Shown: piece by piece, positions 25,771-34,745 of the stretch
How the letters are laid out: each line of letters starts with the position of its first letter
How positions within the stretch are numbered: position 1 is the stretch's first letter
From: Cytophagaceae bacterium
GTDB lineage: Bacteria; Bacteroidota; Bacteroidia; Cytophagales; Spirosomataceae
NCBI GenBank assembly: GCA_947460975.1
Contig: CANHGO010000001.1
Location: 186,001-250,000, forward strand
Length of the DNA: 64,000 bases
Reading direction: 5' to 3'
Made by a program: the position numbers and the translations under genes
Notes under the pieces: generated by a model
Seen by the model: the letters and a program-made list of their open reading frames with translations, nothing else
Databases searched by the model: none
Told to the model about the DNA's origin: nothing

Positions 25771-26313
25771 CTACTGAGTCGGAAGACCGTCAACGGTCAA
25801 AACGGAATTAGTGACTCTTCTTAACGAGTACGTGGAAAAATCTTGAGCGGCATCTAAGCCCACGCCATGAACAATTTCCTTTTTTGTATGGATGGAAACG
25901 GATTTCTCGGTAAAAACTCTTTTTTGGTCAGGTAGCCAAGTAAACTCTTCCGTTTTTAACGTTTCCCCTTTCTGAATATTAAAGATTTCGACATGGCCCA
26001 TTAATTTGTATGAGTTGGTTTGTCGGAAAAAATGAGCTGAGTCTCCTCTGATTTGCGAGGTAACATTTCCCAATTTATCATAAAACCAAAGCTTCATTTC
26101 TTTTGGATAAATTCGATCCTCTGCATCTGTGGTAATTTGTTTTTCTGATACCATGCGTAAAACTGAGCGCGCAGAGTCTGAATAAACCATGTCTATACCT
26201 GTCAGTTGGGATTTAGGTCCTTTGTAATTAGCGGAGCTTTTTTCTTCACGTTCATGGCAAGCCACCAGAATAAAAAACAGGAGCAGCAAAAAGAGGTTTC
26301 TCGAATTGCGCAT
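25771..26313 (-). CDS. lptC: LPS export protein LptC
   Basis: LptC is a periplasmic bridge component of the LptB2FGC complex that carries lipopolysaccharide away from the inner membrane. ATG 26313 opens a short signal (about residues 4-18) ending in LVAC (Cys19), so this copy may be a lipoprotein, as in other Bacteroidota. The LptC/OstA-type beta strands follow (DAEDRIYPKEMKLWFYD, IRGDSAHFFRQTNSYKLMGHVEI, GVGLDAAQDFSTYSLR). Length 180. It starts 8 bp after the outer-membrane protein gene. An in-frame start 12 codons earlier would overlap that gene. Confidence 0.88.
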   Translation of the reverse strand: MRNSRNLFLLLLFFILVACHEREEKSSANYKGPKSQLTGIDMVYSDSARSVLRMVSEKQITTDAEDRIYPKEMKLWFYDKLGNVTSQIRGDSAHFFRQTNSYKLMGHVEIFNIQKGETLKTEEFTWLPDQKRVFTEKSVSIHTKKEIVHGVGLDAAQDFSTYSLRRVTNSVLTVDGLPTQ

Positions 26314-26321
26314 GAGGGAAA

Positions 26322-27599
26322 TTAATTGATTTTTTGCTTCTGGAACCAAAGGTCACTCAAGGTTAGGCCGATGGTAATGCGATGATATTGTTCCTCCATG
26401 CCATTGTCAGCTAAAACTCCACGCTTGCCTACTTGGTAGGCTAGGTTGAAATACGACAAGTTTCTCAATGGAAATGCAATTCCAAAACTCAAATTTTTGT
26501 CGATGGCATAGTTGCCATTGGAAGAAAAATCGTAGGGGGTTTTTACATAAGCAAAACCTACCCGATAGGTCGTGCGCTTAAAATAATTGGACACAGATGT
26601 GAAATCAGGTGTATATTCTCCGCCAATCGACCATTTTGTACTAACAGGAAGTTGCTTCGTAGATCTTCCTAAATTATTATCCACTTTTGACCAATCGGTT
26701 TGAGAATAGTCAATACCTACCATCCAAGCAGCAATTTTCTCCAAACTTAGCCCAAAACGTGTAGTCACAGGCAGATTTTGAGTGAAATTATACGTATTTC
26801 TAAGTGTGTCTGCATTAATCATATTCATGCCAGACAAATCCATAATAGCGAATCTGTTTAGTTGGGTCGCACTCATTTCCGAAGTCAAATCCATCGTAGC
26901 CCCCACATTCACGAAAATATCATTTTTTAATGATTTGCGATAGGCCAATCCTGCCTTAAATGAAAAATCAGAATATGAATTCAAATTTTCCAATTGGATT
27001 TTATAAAATTGACCGTCCGACATATTTTGTGTGGAAACATTTCTGTTGACCGTTCCAAAAAGATAATTAGCCTCTAAACCTAGATAAAACTCCTTCCCTA
27101 TTCTAAAGCCATTGGCAAAACTTAATTTTGTAATACTGCCTTTGCCCTGATAACCATAAATCAAGCTATCCACACCCAATAAATTTAATCTGCGATATGA
27201 TTTGGTGGTATAATCCACTGCGGAATGAGGCCGAATTCCAATGGATGCAGTCCAGCGATTGCTGATCGGCAAGGTTAATTGCAATGACTCATAATTACCT
27301 CCAAAAACTTGTTGTTTCTGGCGATAATCCTGTAACGTTTTAAGTTCTGTGTTCACTCCTACTTCAAAAACCGTATAATGATTTCTCGCTAGGAGAGCTG
27401 GATTAATTGAATTTGCATAAATCCCGTTGGAATTGGAAACTCCGATTCCACCCATCATCAAATTGGTCGCAGGCTCTGCTGGATACAATTCCCCCATTCC
27501 AATATAGGATAAAGGTGAATTTAGAATGGATTGAGCATTTAAATTGGAGCACAAAAACAACAAACAAAAAGATACAACGATAAAAACCGCTCTATGCAT
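26322..27599 (-). CDS. Outer-membrane beta-barrel protein (porin-like), unknown ligand
   Basis: This is a 425-residue exported barrel. The signal peptide MHRAVFIVVSFCLLFLCSNLNAQ is followed by SYIGMGELYPAEPATNLMMGGIGVSNSNGIYANSINPA, an N-terminus seen in OmpP1/FadL-like or PorV-like barrels of Bacteroidota. Alternating hydrophobic strands follow to a closing ITIGLTLSDLW. I place the start at ATG 27599; an open frame extends 54 codons upstream with no signal character. Next to lptC with 8 bp between them. Lipid or hydrophobic compound transport is a guess. Confidence 0.75.
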   Translation of the reverse strand: MHRAVFIVVSFCLLFLCSNLNAQSILNSPLSYIGMGELYPAEPATNLMMGGIGVSNSNGIYANSINPALLARNHYTVFEVGVNTELKTLQDYRQKQQVFGGNYESLQLTLPISNRWTASIGIRPHSAVDYTTKSYRRLNLLGVDSLIYGYQGKGSITKLSFANGFRIGKEFYLGLEANYLFGTVNRNVSTQNMSDGQFYKIQLENLNSYSDFSFKAGLAYRKSLKNDIFVNVGATMDLTSEMSATQLNRFAIMDLSGMNMINADTLRNTYNFTQNLPVTTRFGLSLEKIAAWMVGIDYSQTDWSKVDNNLGRSTKQLPVSTKWSIGGEYTPDFTSVSNYFKRTTYRVGFAYVKTPYDFSSNGNYAIDKNLSFGIAFPLRNLSYFNLAYQVGKRGVLADNGMEEQYHRITIGLTLSDLWFQKQKIN

Positions 27600-27719
27600 T
27601 TTATTTATCAGGCAATTCGATGTTAATGGATTATAAATCATACAGTATTTATACGCTCTTTCAGTCAATTTAGTCTGCAAAGGTCGTAATTTTATTTCAT
27701 ATTCGATTAAGTATTTGGC

Positions 27720-27727
27720 TATATTTG
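27720..27727 (+). promoter_or_regulatory. Putative -7 box before the MscS gene
   Basis: TATATTTG 21 bp before the ATG at 27749. The -33 region is T-rich but lacks a clear TTTG. Confidence 0.4.
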
Positions 27728-27748
27728 AATTCAAAATAGAATAAGCAT

Positions 27749-28822
27749 ATGATGGACGCACTAGAAAATTGGTACCTATTAGAAAATTCAGCCTTTGATT
27801 TAATTTTATTTTTAGGGATAATACTTTTGGGAATAGCGCTCAAACGTTTTTTCTCTAATTCATTTTCTAAAATTGTTTTCCGATTCATACCGCAAGAGTC
27901 TATTTCCATTCAAGATTGTGTTCAGTTATTGAGGAAGCCATTTGAATTATTGATCTTTTGGATTTTTTTATACTTGGCCGCACAAAATTTAAAAGTTCCT
28001 TCTCAATGGAATTTCACGCCCATTCAGGATTTTGGAATTTTATTTCTAGTCAAAAAAGCATTTGAAATAGCCATTATTTATACGGTGACTTGGGTGATTG
28101 TGCGGTTGATGAAAGTGGTCATTTTGGTAGCACAAGAAAAATGGCAAGGAGTTGAGCAAAAATCAAAACAACAATTTATCCCATTCTTAAATGACCTTTC
28201 CATGGTCTTTATCATTACCGCATCAGGCTTTGTGATGTTAGGTCGGGTATTCCAAGTGGATGTAGTCGCATTAATCACAGGTTTGGGCCTAGGGGGTTTG
28301 GCTTTAGCATTAGCCGCAAGAGAAACCTTGGAAAATTTATTTGCCTCGTTTACGATATTTTTAGACTTACCCTTTGTAGTCGGCGATAACATCCAGGTAG
28401 GTGGGATTTCAGGCGATATCGAAAAAATTGGATTCAGAAGTACGCGGCTTCGTGGAGCAGATGGAAATTTGATTATGATTCCAAACCGACTATTAACCTC
28501 TCAGTCACTGGAGAACATGAGTGAGCGAGATTTTCGTAGAGCCAAATTTAATTTAACCTGTGATTTAAAAACGAAGCCTTCTCAAATCGAAAAGGCCATT
28601 GCAGCTATTGAGGCGCTTATTTTACAAGATGCTCATTGCAAGAAGAAAACACCAAAAATTGTTTTTGAGGGATTTGGGACTTATTCATTAGATATTTCCG
28701 TGACAATGTTTGTATCTAGTAAAGACTTCTCTAAATTTCAATTAGTCAAGCAGGAAATCAATTTAGGCATCCTGAAGATTTTAGAAAAGGAAGGAATCGA
28801 ATTAGCTAGCTCTGTAAAATAA
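27749..28822 (+). CDS. MscS-family mechanosensitive ion channel
   Basis: This inner-membrane tension-gated channel releases solutes on osmotic down-shock. Hydrophobic segments lie at about residues 15-35, 65-80, 100-125 and 150-170. The pore helix GLGLGGLALALAARETLENLFASF is at about 178-201, followed by the beta domain signature (FLDLPFVVGDNIQVGGISGDIEKIGFRSTRLR) and the cytoplasmic alpha/beta domain to residue 357. It has no large extra domains. It ends 12 bp from the leuA stop on the other strand. Confidence 0.93.
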   Translation: MMDALENWYLLENSAFDLILFLGIILLGIALKRFFSNSFSKIVFRFIPQESISIQDCVQLLRKPFELLIFWIFLYLAAQNLKVPSQWNFTPIQDFGILFLVKKAFEIAIIYTVTWVIVRLMKVVILVAQEKWQGVEQKSKQQFIPFLNDLSMVFIITASGFVMLGRVFQVDVVALITGLGLGGLALALAARETLENLFASFTIFLDLPFVVGDNIQVGGISGDIEKIGFRSTRLRGADGNLIMIPNRLLTSQSLENMSERDFRRAKFNLTCDLKTKPSQIEKAIAAIEALILQDAHCKKKTPKIVFEGFGTYSLDISVTMFVSSKDFSKFQLVKQEINLGILKILEKEGIELASSVK

Positions 28823-28834
28823 TACGCGTTGGCA

Positions 28835-29974
28835 TTAACCCACCAATTCTTTTAAATCGGCGTCGTGGATCATCTTTTTCTCGTCTGCCATGATTAAAAA
28901 ACGCGTATATAATTTGTCTAATTCTGGCTTTTCGAATTCAAAACCCAACAAACTTAAGCGATGTCTTAGTGCAGCTCTACCCGATCTCGAGGTCAATAAA
29001 ATAGCTGAAGAAGGCACTCCTACGTCCTCAGGATTCATGATTTCATAATTCTGAGCATGCTTTAAAAATCCATCTTGGTGAATTCCTGATGAATGGGCAA
29101 AAGCATTTGCGCCAACAATCGCCTTGTTCGCCTGTACGGGCATCCCCATTAAATTCGAAACTAAGCAACTAGTTGGATATAAATATTGGGGATTAATACC
29201 TGTAGTAAATCCTAAATCTTTGTGCACATTTAAGATCATGGCAACTTCCTCCAATGACGTATTTCCGGCGCGTTCCCCGATTCCGTTAATCGTCACTTCG
29301 ACTTGACGCGCACCCGCTTGGATTCCGGCAATGGTATTGGCCGTAGCTAATCCCAAATCATTGTGATTATGCATCGAAATTGTTGCTTGATGAATATTGT
29401 CGACATGCTCATATAAATATGAAATGCGTTGGTGTGTTTGATGTGGCAACAAATACCCCGTGGTATCAGGTAAATTAACGACTGTTGCCCCCGCTTTTAT
29501 CACCGCATGGGTAAGTTTTGCCAAAAATTCTAAATCAGCCCGACCCGCATCTTCGGCAAAAAACTCGACATCCTCAACAAAAGATTTAGCGTAATCAACA
29601 GCCCAAATGGCTTGTTCGATAATTTTCTCACGGGTTGAATTAAACTTATGAATGATATGGACATCGGAAGAACCGATGCCGGTATGAATTCTAGGCCTTT
29701 TTGCCGTTTTTAAAGCTTCAGCAGCAGCATCAATGTCCTCCTTTTTTGCACGGGATAAAGCACAAACGGTGGGCTCAGACACTGCATCACAAATAGCTTT
29801 AACCGAGGCAAAGTCACCTGGAGAAGAAATAGGAAATCCTGCTTCAATGATATCAACACCCAATTTTTCGAGTTCCTTTGCCACCTCCACTTTCTCTTCC
29901 CGGTTTAATTGACAACCCGGAACTTGCTCTCCATCACGTAAAGTAGTATCAAATATTTGAATGCGGTTACTCAT
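28835..29974 (-). CDS. leuA: 2-isopropylmalate synthase, short form without regulatory domain
   Basis: This enzyme joins acetyl-CoA and 2-ketoisovalerate, the first step of leucine synthesis. The N-terminal [13 protein letters not shown] with metal-binding Asp, [21 protein letters not shown], and HNHNDLG (metal-binding His pair) are intact. The protein is 379 residues. The roughly 130-residue C-terminal LeuA allosteric domain for leucine feedback is absent, and the frame simply stops (DADLKELVG), so this is a natural short form and not a frameshift. Homocitrate or citramalate synthase activity is an alternative; clustering with ilv genes favours leuA. ATG 29974 is chosen over an upstream TTG. 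Confidence 0.88.
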   Translation of the reverse strand: MSNRIQIFDTTLRDGEQVPGCQLNREEKVEVAKELEKLGVDIIEAGFPISSPGDFASVKAICDAVSEPTVCALSRAKKEDIDAAAEALKTAKRPRIHTGIGSSDVHIIHKFNSTREKIIEQAIWAVDYAKSFVEDVEFFAEDAGRADLEFLAKLTHAVIKAGATVVNLPDTTGYLLPHQTHQRISYLYEHVDNIHQATISMHNHNDLGLATANTIAGIQAGARQVEVTINGIGERAGNTSLEEVAMILNVHKDLGFTTGINPQYLYPTSCLVSNLMGMPVQANKAIVGANAFAHSSGIHQDGFLKHAQNYEIMNPEDVGVPSSAILLTSRSGRAALRHRLSLLGFEFEKPELDKLYTRFLIMADEKKMIHDADLKELVG

Positions 29975-29996
29975 ATTTTTCAAAATTAATTAGCCA

Positions 29997-30027
29997 CAAA
30001 ACTACCTTTAATTATATTACGAAGCAA
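29997..30027 (-). promoter_or_regulatory. leuA promoter candidate (-33 TTG, 20-bp spacer, -7 TAGTTTTG)
   Basis: On the minus strand ATTG (TTG 30027-30025) is followed after 20 bp by TAGTTTTG (30004-29997), close to the Bacteroidota consensus. The leader before the leuA ATG would be about 15-20 bp. A second box, TAATTTTG, lies at 29988-29981 but would be too close to the start codon. Confidence 0.5.
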
Positions 30028-30062
30028 TTTTAAATAATATTAGCTAATACCTTATTTTAGAT

Positions 30063-30138
30063 TATAAATCTTAAATAAGCCAATAAATATATATTTTTAG
30101 ATTAATATATTTAAAATATTTATTATTTAAGATTTATA
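30063..30138. repeat. Inverted repeat upstream of leuA
   Basis: Perfect 16-bp arms TATAAATCTTAAATAA (30063-30078) and TTATTTAAGATTTATA (30123-30138) are separated by 44 bp of nearly pure A/T. They lie between ilvA and leuA, 36 bp upstream of the leuA -33 element. The rest of the 220-bp gap holds no gene. Confidence 0.6.
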
Positions 30139-30194
30139 CTCTTATTTAACGAAAACAGGTAGAATAAAAATTTTATGAAAAAAATGATAAAAAA

Positions 30195-31199
30195 TCAAGA
30201 AATTGAATGAGCAATTTTTGTGATTTCGGGAAATCTTTTGGGATCAAAGTTTCCTCCGGAAATAATGCATACGACCACTTTATTTTTAATTTGGTCCTGA
30301 ATCAGATCTAAACCAGCGATGCTTAAAGCACCGGCAGGCTCGACAATCATTCCTTTCATGGCATATAAATTGAGCATCGTTTGACATAAATGGTTTTTAT
30401 CGACGGTCAACATTTGATCGATGCCATCAAGGCATATCGAAAAATTATGAGCGCCGACCTGTTTAACAGAAGCGCCATCTACAAATTTATCAATATCATT
30501 GAGGTGTATTAATTCGCGGGCTTGGATACTTTGAGACATCGAAGGAGCACCTGTGGGCTCTAAACCAACCAAATGAGTGTCCGGTGAAAGCTCACGTAAA
30601 ACTAAACTGGCGCCTGCGGCTAAGCCTCCACCGCCAACGGGAACAAACATATAATCTAGCTTTTGCCCCAATTGCTCCATAATTTCCAATGTGACCGTTG
30701 CTTGGCCAGCAATAATATCAAAGTCATCAAAAGGGGGAACGTAAATCGCATTTTGGGCTGCGCAATATTTCCGAGAGGCATCAAATGCTTCATCATAAGT
30801 CTCTCCAACTAAATTAATTCGAATGTAATCTTGACCAAAAAATCGAACGGCTTCAAGCTTCTGAATGGGCGTAGATTTTGGCATAAAAATGTTGCCATGA
30901 ATTTTCATTTTTGCACAAGCGAAGGCGACTCCTTGCGCATGATTGCCAGCAGAAGCTGCCACAATTCCTTGAGGCCTTAGTGCATCCGGAATATTTGAAA
31001 TTTTGAAATAGGCCCCGCGGATTTTATAGGACTTTACGGTTTGCAAGTCCTCTCGTTTTAAAAAAATCTGTGCACCATAGCGATCAGAAAGTGGAACTGA
31101 GTACTCTAGTGGCGAGCGTTTGACTACGCCAACTAACAATTGGGCCACATTTTTTATATCTGATAGGCTAGGAACAGTACTAAGTTTGTTGAATTCCAT
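30195..31199 (-). CDS. ilvA: Threonine ammonia-lyase (threonine dehydratase), short form
   Basis: This PLP enzyme deaminates threonine to 2-oxobutanoate, feeding isoleucine synthesis. The PLP lysine is in EDLQTVKSYKIRGA (about residue 52), SAGNHAQGVA at about 81-90, and the phosphate-binding GGGGLAAG at about 187. The protein has 334 residues and lacks the C-terminal ACT-like regulatory domain of classic biosynthetic IlvA, so it resembles the catabolic/TdcB type in length; the ilv context argues for biosynthesis. I start at ATG 31199 (MEFNKLS); the frame can be extended upstream only by reading through the ilvC terminator. Confidence 0.9.
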   Translation of the reverse strand: MEFNKLSTVPSLSDIKNVAQLLVGVVKRSPLEYSVPLSDRYGAQIFLKREDLQTVKSYKIRGAYFKISNIPDALRPQGIVAASAGNHAQGVAFACAKMKIHGNIFMPKSTPIQKLEAVRFFGQDYIRINLVGETYDEAFDASRKYCAAQNAIYVPPFDDFDIIAGQATVTLEIMEQLGQKLDYMFVPVGGGGLAAGASLVLRELSPDTHLVGLEPTGAPSMSQSIQARELIHLNDIDKFVDGASVKQVGAHNFSICLDGIDQMLTVDKNHLCQTMLNLYAMKGMIVEPAGALSIAGLDLIQDQIKNKVVVCIISGGNFDPKRFPEITKIAHSIS

Positions 31200-31211
31200 G
31201 CCCCCAAATTT

Positions 31212-31246
31212 ACAAAAAAAAGGAGGTGCAAGTTGCACCTCCTTTA
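31212..31246 (-). terminator. Rho-independent terminator after ilvC
   Basis: On the minus strand: AAAGGAGGTGCA-ACT-TGCACCTCCTTT followed by further T. The 12-bp GC-rich stem is strong. It ends the ilvDBNC transcript before ilvA; a TAAATTTG box (31205-31212 on the minus strand) abuts it but is almost on top of the ilvA ATG. Confidence 0.93.
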
Positions 31247-31300
31247 AAATTCCTTTGAAAATGACCCGAAAATCACAAAAATGCAATGATCAGATTATTA

Positions 31301-32344
31301 TTAGTTGTTTTCAGGGCGTAAGCTACGAACAGCAGCTCCCGCTCTCCACATTTCTGATTCACGCAATTCTGTTAATTCCGCTTCTAACTTAACGCGATAA
31401 TCCGGCTGTGAATTCAAATCAATTGAACGAGCAGCCTCCGCTTGTGTCTTCACTGAATTATATAATTTTTCAAAAACGGGTTTAGTCGCATCACGGAATG
31501 GTCTCCACCAATCCAAAGCACCCCTTTGAGCCGTTGTTGAACAGTTGGCATACATCCAATCCATTCCATTTTCTGCCACTAAAGGCATCAATGATTGTGT
31601 CAATTCCTCTACAGTTTCATTGAATGCTTCTGAAGGAGAATGGCCATTAGCTCTTAATACTTCGTATTGAGCAGCAAAAATTCCTTGGATAGCACCCATC
31701 AAAGTACCACGCTCACCCGTTAAATCGGATGTTACTTCTTTGTAAAAATCTGTTTCAAACAAATAGCCTGAACCTACACCGATCGCCATGGCGATACATT
31801 TTTCACGTGCTTTTCCTGTCGCATCTTGGTAAATCGCAAAAGAAGAATTCAACCCTTTTCCTGCCACAAACATGCGACGAAGCGATGTACCTGAACCTTT
31901 GGGCGCAGCTAAAAACACATCCACATCTGCCGGAGGAACAATACCCGTTTTTTCTTTGTACGTAATTCCAAATCCATGAGAGAAATAAAGCGACTTACCA
32001 GCCGTCAAATATTTCTTCACGGTAGGCCATAATTCAATTTGAGCAGCATCTGATAATAAGTAACAAATAATGGTACCTTTTTCTAATGCCTCTTCAATTT
32101 CAAATAAGGATACGCCTGGAACCCAGCCATCAGCAACGGCCTTATCATAGGTTTTTCCTTTTCTTTGACCTACAATCACATTAAGGCCATTGTCCTTCAT
32201 GTTTAATGCTTGGCCCGGACCTTGTACCCCATAACCGATCACCGCAATGGTTTGATCTGATAATACTTGTCTAGCTTTCTCTAATGGAAACTCTTCTCTA
32301 GTAACTACGTCTTCTACAACACCTCCGAAATTAATCTTTGCCAT
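31301..32344 (-). CDS. ilvC: Ketol-acid reductoisomerase (class I)
   Basis: This enzyme isomerises and reduces acetolactate/acetohydroxybutyrate with NADPH in valine, leucine and isoleucine synthesis. The nucleotide-binding loop GYGVQGPGQALNMKDNG is at about 37-53, followed by VGQRKG. The KARI C-terminal knotted domain carries metal-binding acidic residues (VTSDLTGERGTLMG, VEELTQSL). Length 347 is the short class I type. It follows ilvN by 33 bp and is the last gene before a strong terminator. Confidence 0.96.
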   Translation of the reverse strand: MAKINFGGVVEDVVTREEFPLEKARQVLSDQTIAVIGYGVQGPGQALNMKDNGLNVIVGQRKGKTYDKAVADGWVPGVSLFEIEEALEKGTIICYLLSDAAQIELWPTVKKYLTAGKSLYFSHGFGITYKEKTGIVPPADVDVFLAAPKGSGTSLRRMFVAGKGLNSSFAIYQDATGKAREKCIAMAIGVGSGYLFETDFYKEVTSDLTGERGTLMGAIQGIFAAQYEVLRANGHSPSEAFNETVEELTQSLMPLVAENGMDWMYANCSTTAQRGALDWWRPFRDATKPVFEKLYNSVKTQAEAARSIDLNSQPDYRVKLEAELTELRESEMWRAGAAVRSLRPENN

Positions 32345-32377
32345 TTTTATTCTTGTTTAATTTATTATTCTTTCATT

Positions 32378-32914
32378 TTATACAATTTCCCAATTACCCT
32401 CTTCAGGTAAAAACTCCACTAAGCCTTTCTCTGTTTTTCCAACCGCCACTCTTCCTGACTTAACGTATTCCAAAATTTCCCAGTTTTTCATATAGGAATA
32501 AAACTCATGGATTTCTTCTTCAGTCCCATTTTTTTCGACCACCACATATTCCAAACCCCAATGAACCACTTTAGCATTCCAATCTAAATTGATCGTTTTA
32601 ACATCCAAAGGTTCACATCCCAAAGGTGTTGAAATCTTAAATAATGCAATCTCATTAAAAACTATTTCGTCATCCAAATACCCAAAAACGGCCAACACAT
32701 CCGTAATTTTTCGTATTTGCCTAACTAACTTTTCAACAAACTCTCGGCTTTCACTGCGAATAACGATCGTAAATCGAGATACCCCTTTTCGCTCCGTCTC
32801 AGAAACAGTTAAGCATTCAATATTGATACGTCGACGCGTAAATATAATCGTGATTCGGTTTAATAAACCAACCGTATTTGTCGTAAAAACAGAAATCGTA
32901 TAATTTGTCAACAT
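32378..32914 (-). CDS. ilvN: Acetolactate synthase, small regulatory subunit
   Basis: This subunit activates the IlvB catalytic subunit and gives valine feedback control. An N-terminal ACT domain (YTISVFTTNTVGLLNRITIIFTRRRINIECLTVS, about residues 4-37) is followed by a second ferredoxin-like half. Length 178. It starts 3 bp after ilvB, consistent with translation of an ilvB-ilvN pair. As leuA and ilvA here lack regulatory domains, IlvN is the only visible allosteric subunit in this amino-acid cluster. Confidence 0.95.
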   Translation of the reverse strand: MLTNYTISVFTTNTVGLLNRITIIFTRRRINIECLTVSETERKGVSRFTIVIRSESREFVEKLVRQIRKITDVLAVFGYLDDEIVFNEIALFKISTPLGCEPLDVKTINLDWNAKVVHWGLEYVVVEKNGTEEEIHEFYSYMKNWEILEYVKSGRVAVGKTEKGLVEFLPEEGNWEIV

Positions 32915-32917
32915 ATG

Positions 32918-34660
32918 TTACTCTAGCCTTATACTCGTTACACAACCTCCAGCAGGAACCATTGGAAATACATTTTCTTCTTTTTCACAAACAATTTCCA
33001 ATAAATAGGGCTTATGAGAGTTCAGCAATGTATCTAAAGATTCACTTAATAAACTTCGGTCACTTACTTTATGACCTTCAATCCCAAAACCTTTGGCAAT
33101 CGTAATAAAATCTGGGTTTTGTAATTCGACAAAAGAATAGCGATTGTCAAAAAACAATTGTTGCCACTGACGAACCATTCCCAAGAAATTATTATTTAAA
33201 ATGATAATCTTCACGGGAAGCCCACTTTGTGCAATCGTACCCAATTCCTGTAACGTCATTTGGAATCCACCATCCCCAATGACAGCCACAACTTCCCGAT
33301 GAGGAACCGCCACCTTAGCTCCAAATGCCGCCGGCAATGCAAACCCCATCGTTCCAGCACCTCCTGAGGTCACAATGGAATTTCGTTTTTTAAATCGATA
33401 ATAGCGATTCGTAATCATCTGATGCTGACCTACATCGGTCACAACCACAGCCTCTCCCTTCGTTTTATCGGATAACAAAGCCACAGCCTCTCCCATCTTG
33501 ATCTGATTTCCCTCATGGAACAAATCCTTCTTCGTTATCTTATCGTACTCTTCGTCATCGTATTTTTTAAATTCAGCGCGCCAAGCTGAATGGTCTGCCT
33601 TTTTAACTAAAGGCAATAATGCTTGTAATGCCGCTTTCGCATCCCCCACCACCGGTGCATCCGCTTTCACATTTTTATCCACCTCGCTTGGGTCTATTTC
33701 AATATGAATTACTTTGGCTTGCTTGGCGTAGGTCGACAAATCTCCCGTGATTCGATCATCAAATCGCATCCCAATGGCAATCAATAAATCACATGAATTA
33801 GTCAAAACATTCGCTCCATAATTTCCATGCATACCAGGCCAGCCGACAAAAAGTGGATGATCCGCATCCATCGCCGACATCCCTAAAAGCGTCGTAGCGA
33901 CTGGGATACCTGTTTTATCAACAAACTCATTTAATTCTTTTTCCGCACCCGAAATTAAAATTCCATGTCCCGCTAATATATAAGGACGTTTGGCTGAATT
34001 AATTAATTTAGCCGCAGCCTCCACATGTTCGGCTTTGGGTTCCACACGGGGTTTATATGAAATTAACGTTTTACACAATTTATACTGATATGGAATCGTC
34101 ATTAAATCAGTTTGTGCCGTACGTGTTATGTCAATCAAAACGGGGCCAGGACGACCCGTTTCCGCGATGTAAAATGCTTTAGCTATTATTTCAGGAATCT
34201 CGTTGGCATCAACTACCTGATAATTCCATTTAGTCACTGGCATCGACATCCCGATTACATCGCATTCTTGAAATGCATCTGTTCCCAACAAATTTGCTTT
34301 TACTTGGCCCACAATACATACCATAGGCGTGGAATCCAACATCGCATCTGCAATGGGCGTAATTAAATTAGTAGCCCCAGGACCTGAAGTCACTAAACAA
34401 ACCCCTGCCTTGTTCAACATTCTGGCATAGCCTTGAGCGGCATGACCAGCACCTTGTTCGTGGCGAACTAATATGTGTTTTAATCGATCTTGATAATCAA
34501 AAAGGGCATCATAAGTTGGCATAATCGCCCCACCCGGATATCCAAAAATGGTATCAACTCCCTGTTCAACCAAAGACTGCATGATGGCCTGAGCACCCGA
34601 CAAAAATTTCTTTTGTTCCGATTGGTTTGATTCAGCAGTTTTTGTTTGGGTTTGTCCCAT
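32918..34660 (-). CDS. ilvB: Acetolactate synthase, large catalytic subunit
   Basis: This thiamine-diphosphate/FAD enzyme makes acetolactate from pyruvate and acetohydroxybutyrate from pyruvate + 2-oxobutanoate. The N-terminal VDTIFGYPGGAIMP and RHEQGAGHAAQGYAR contain the catalytic Glu, and the ThDP-binding block GDGGFQMTLQELGT is near residue 450. Length 580 is normal. It lies 85 bp after ilvD on the same strand and 3 bp before ilvN. Confidence 0.97.
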   Translation of the reverse strand: MGQTQTKTAESNQSEQKKFLSGAQAIMQSLVEQGVDTIFGYPGGAIMPTYDALFDYQDRLKHILVRHEQGAGHAAQGYARMLNKAGVCLVTSGPGATNLITPIADAMLDSTPMVCIVGQVKANLLGTDAFQECDVIGMSMPVTKWNYQVVDANEIPEIIAKAFYIAETGRPGPVLIDITRTAQTDLMTIPYQYKLCKTLISYKPRVEPKAEHVEAAAKLINSAKRPYILAGHGILISGAEKELNEFVDKTGIPVATTLLGMSAMDADHPLFVGWPGMHGNYGANVLTNSCDLLIAIGMRFDDRITGDLSTYAKQAKVIHIEIDPSEVDKNVKADAPVVGDAKAALQALLPLVKKADHSAWRAEFKKYDDEEYDKITKKDLFHEGNQIKMGEAVALLSDKTKGEAVVVTDVGQHQMITNRYYRFKKRNSIVTSGGAGTMGFALPAAFGAKVAVPHREVVAVIGDGGFQMTLQELGTIAQSGLPVKIIILNNNFLGMVRQWQQLFFDNRYSFVELQNPDFITIAKGFGIEGHKVSDRSLLSESLDTLLNSHKPYLLEIVCEKEENVFPMVPAGGCVTSIRLE

Positions 34661-34745
34661 GGTTAATCAGAATTTTATTTCAAAATATAATCGAGTGGCT
34701 AATTTAAGTCTTCAAAATTTAGAAAAAAACCTAAATCGAAATTTT

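Noticed and set aside
27600-27761. Upstream extension of the porin-like gene overlapping the MscS start
   Set aside because: The added 54 residues lack signal-peptide character, while ATG 27599 starts directly with one.
31205-31212. ilvA promoter -7 box TAAATTTG
   Set aside because: It lies only 5 bp before the ATG and abuts the ilvC terminator, so transcription would start at or inside the gene; kept only as a remark.
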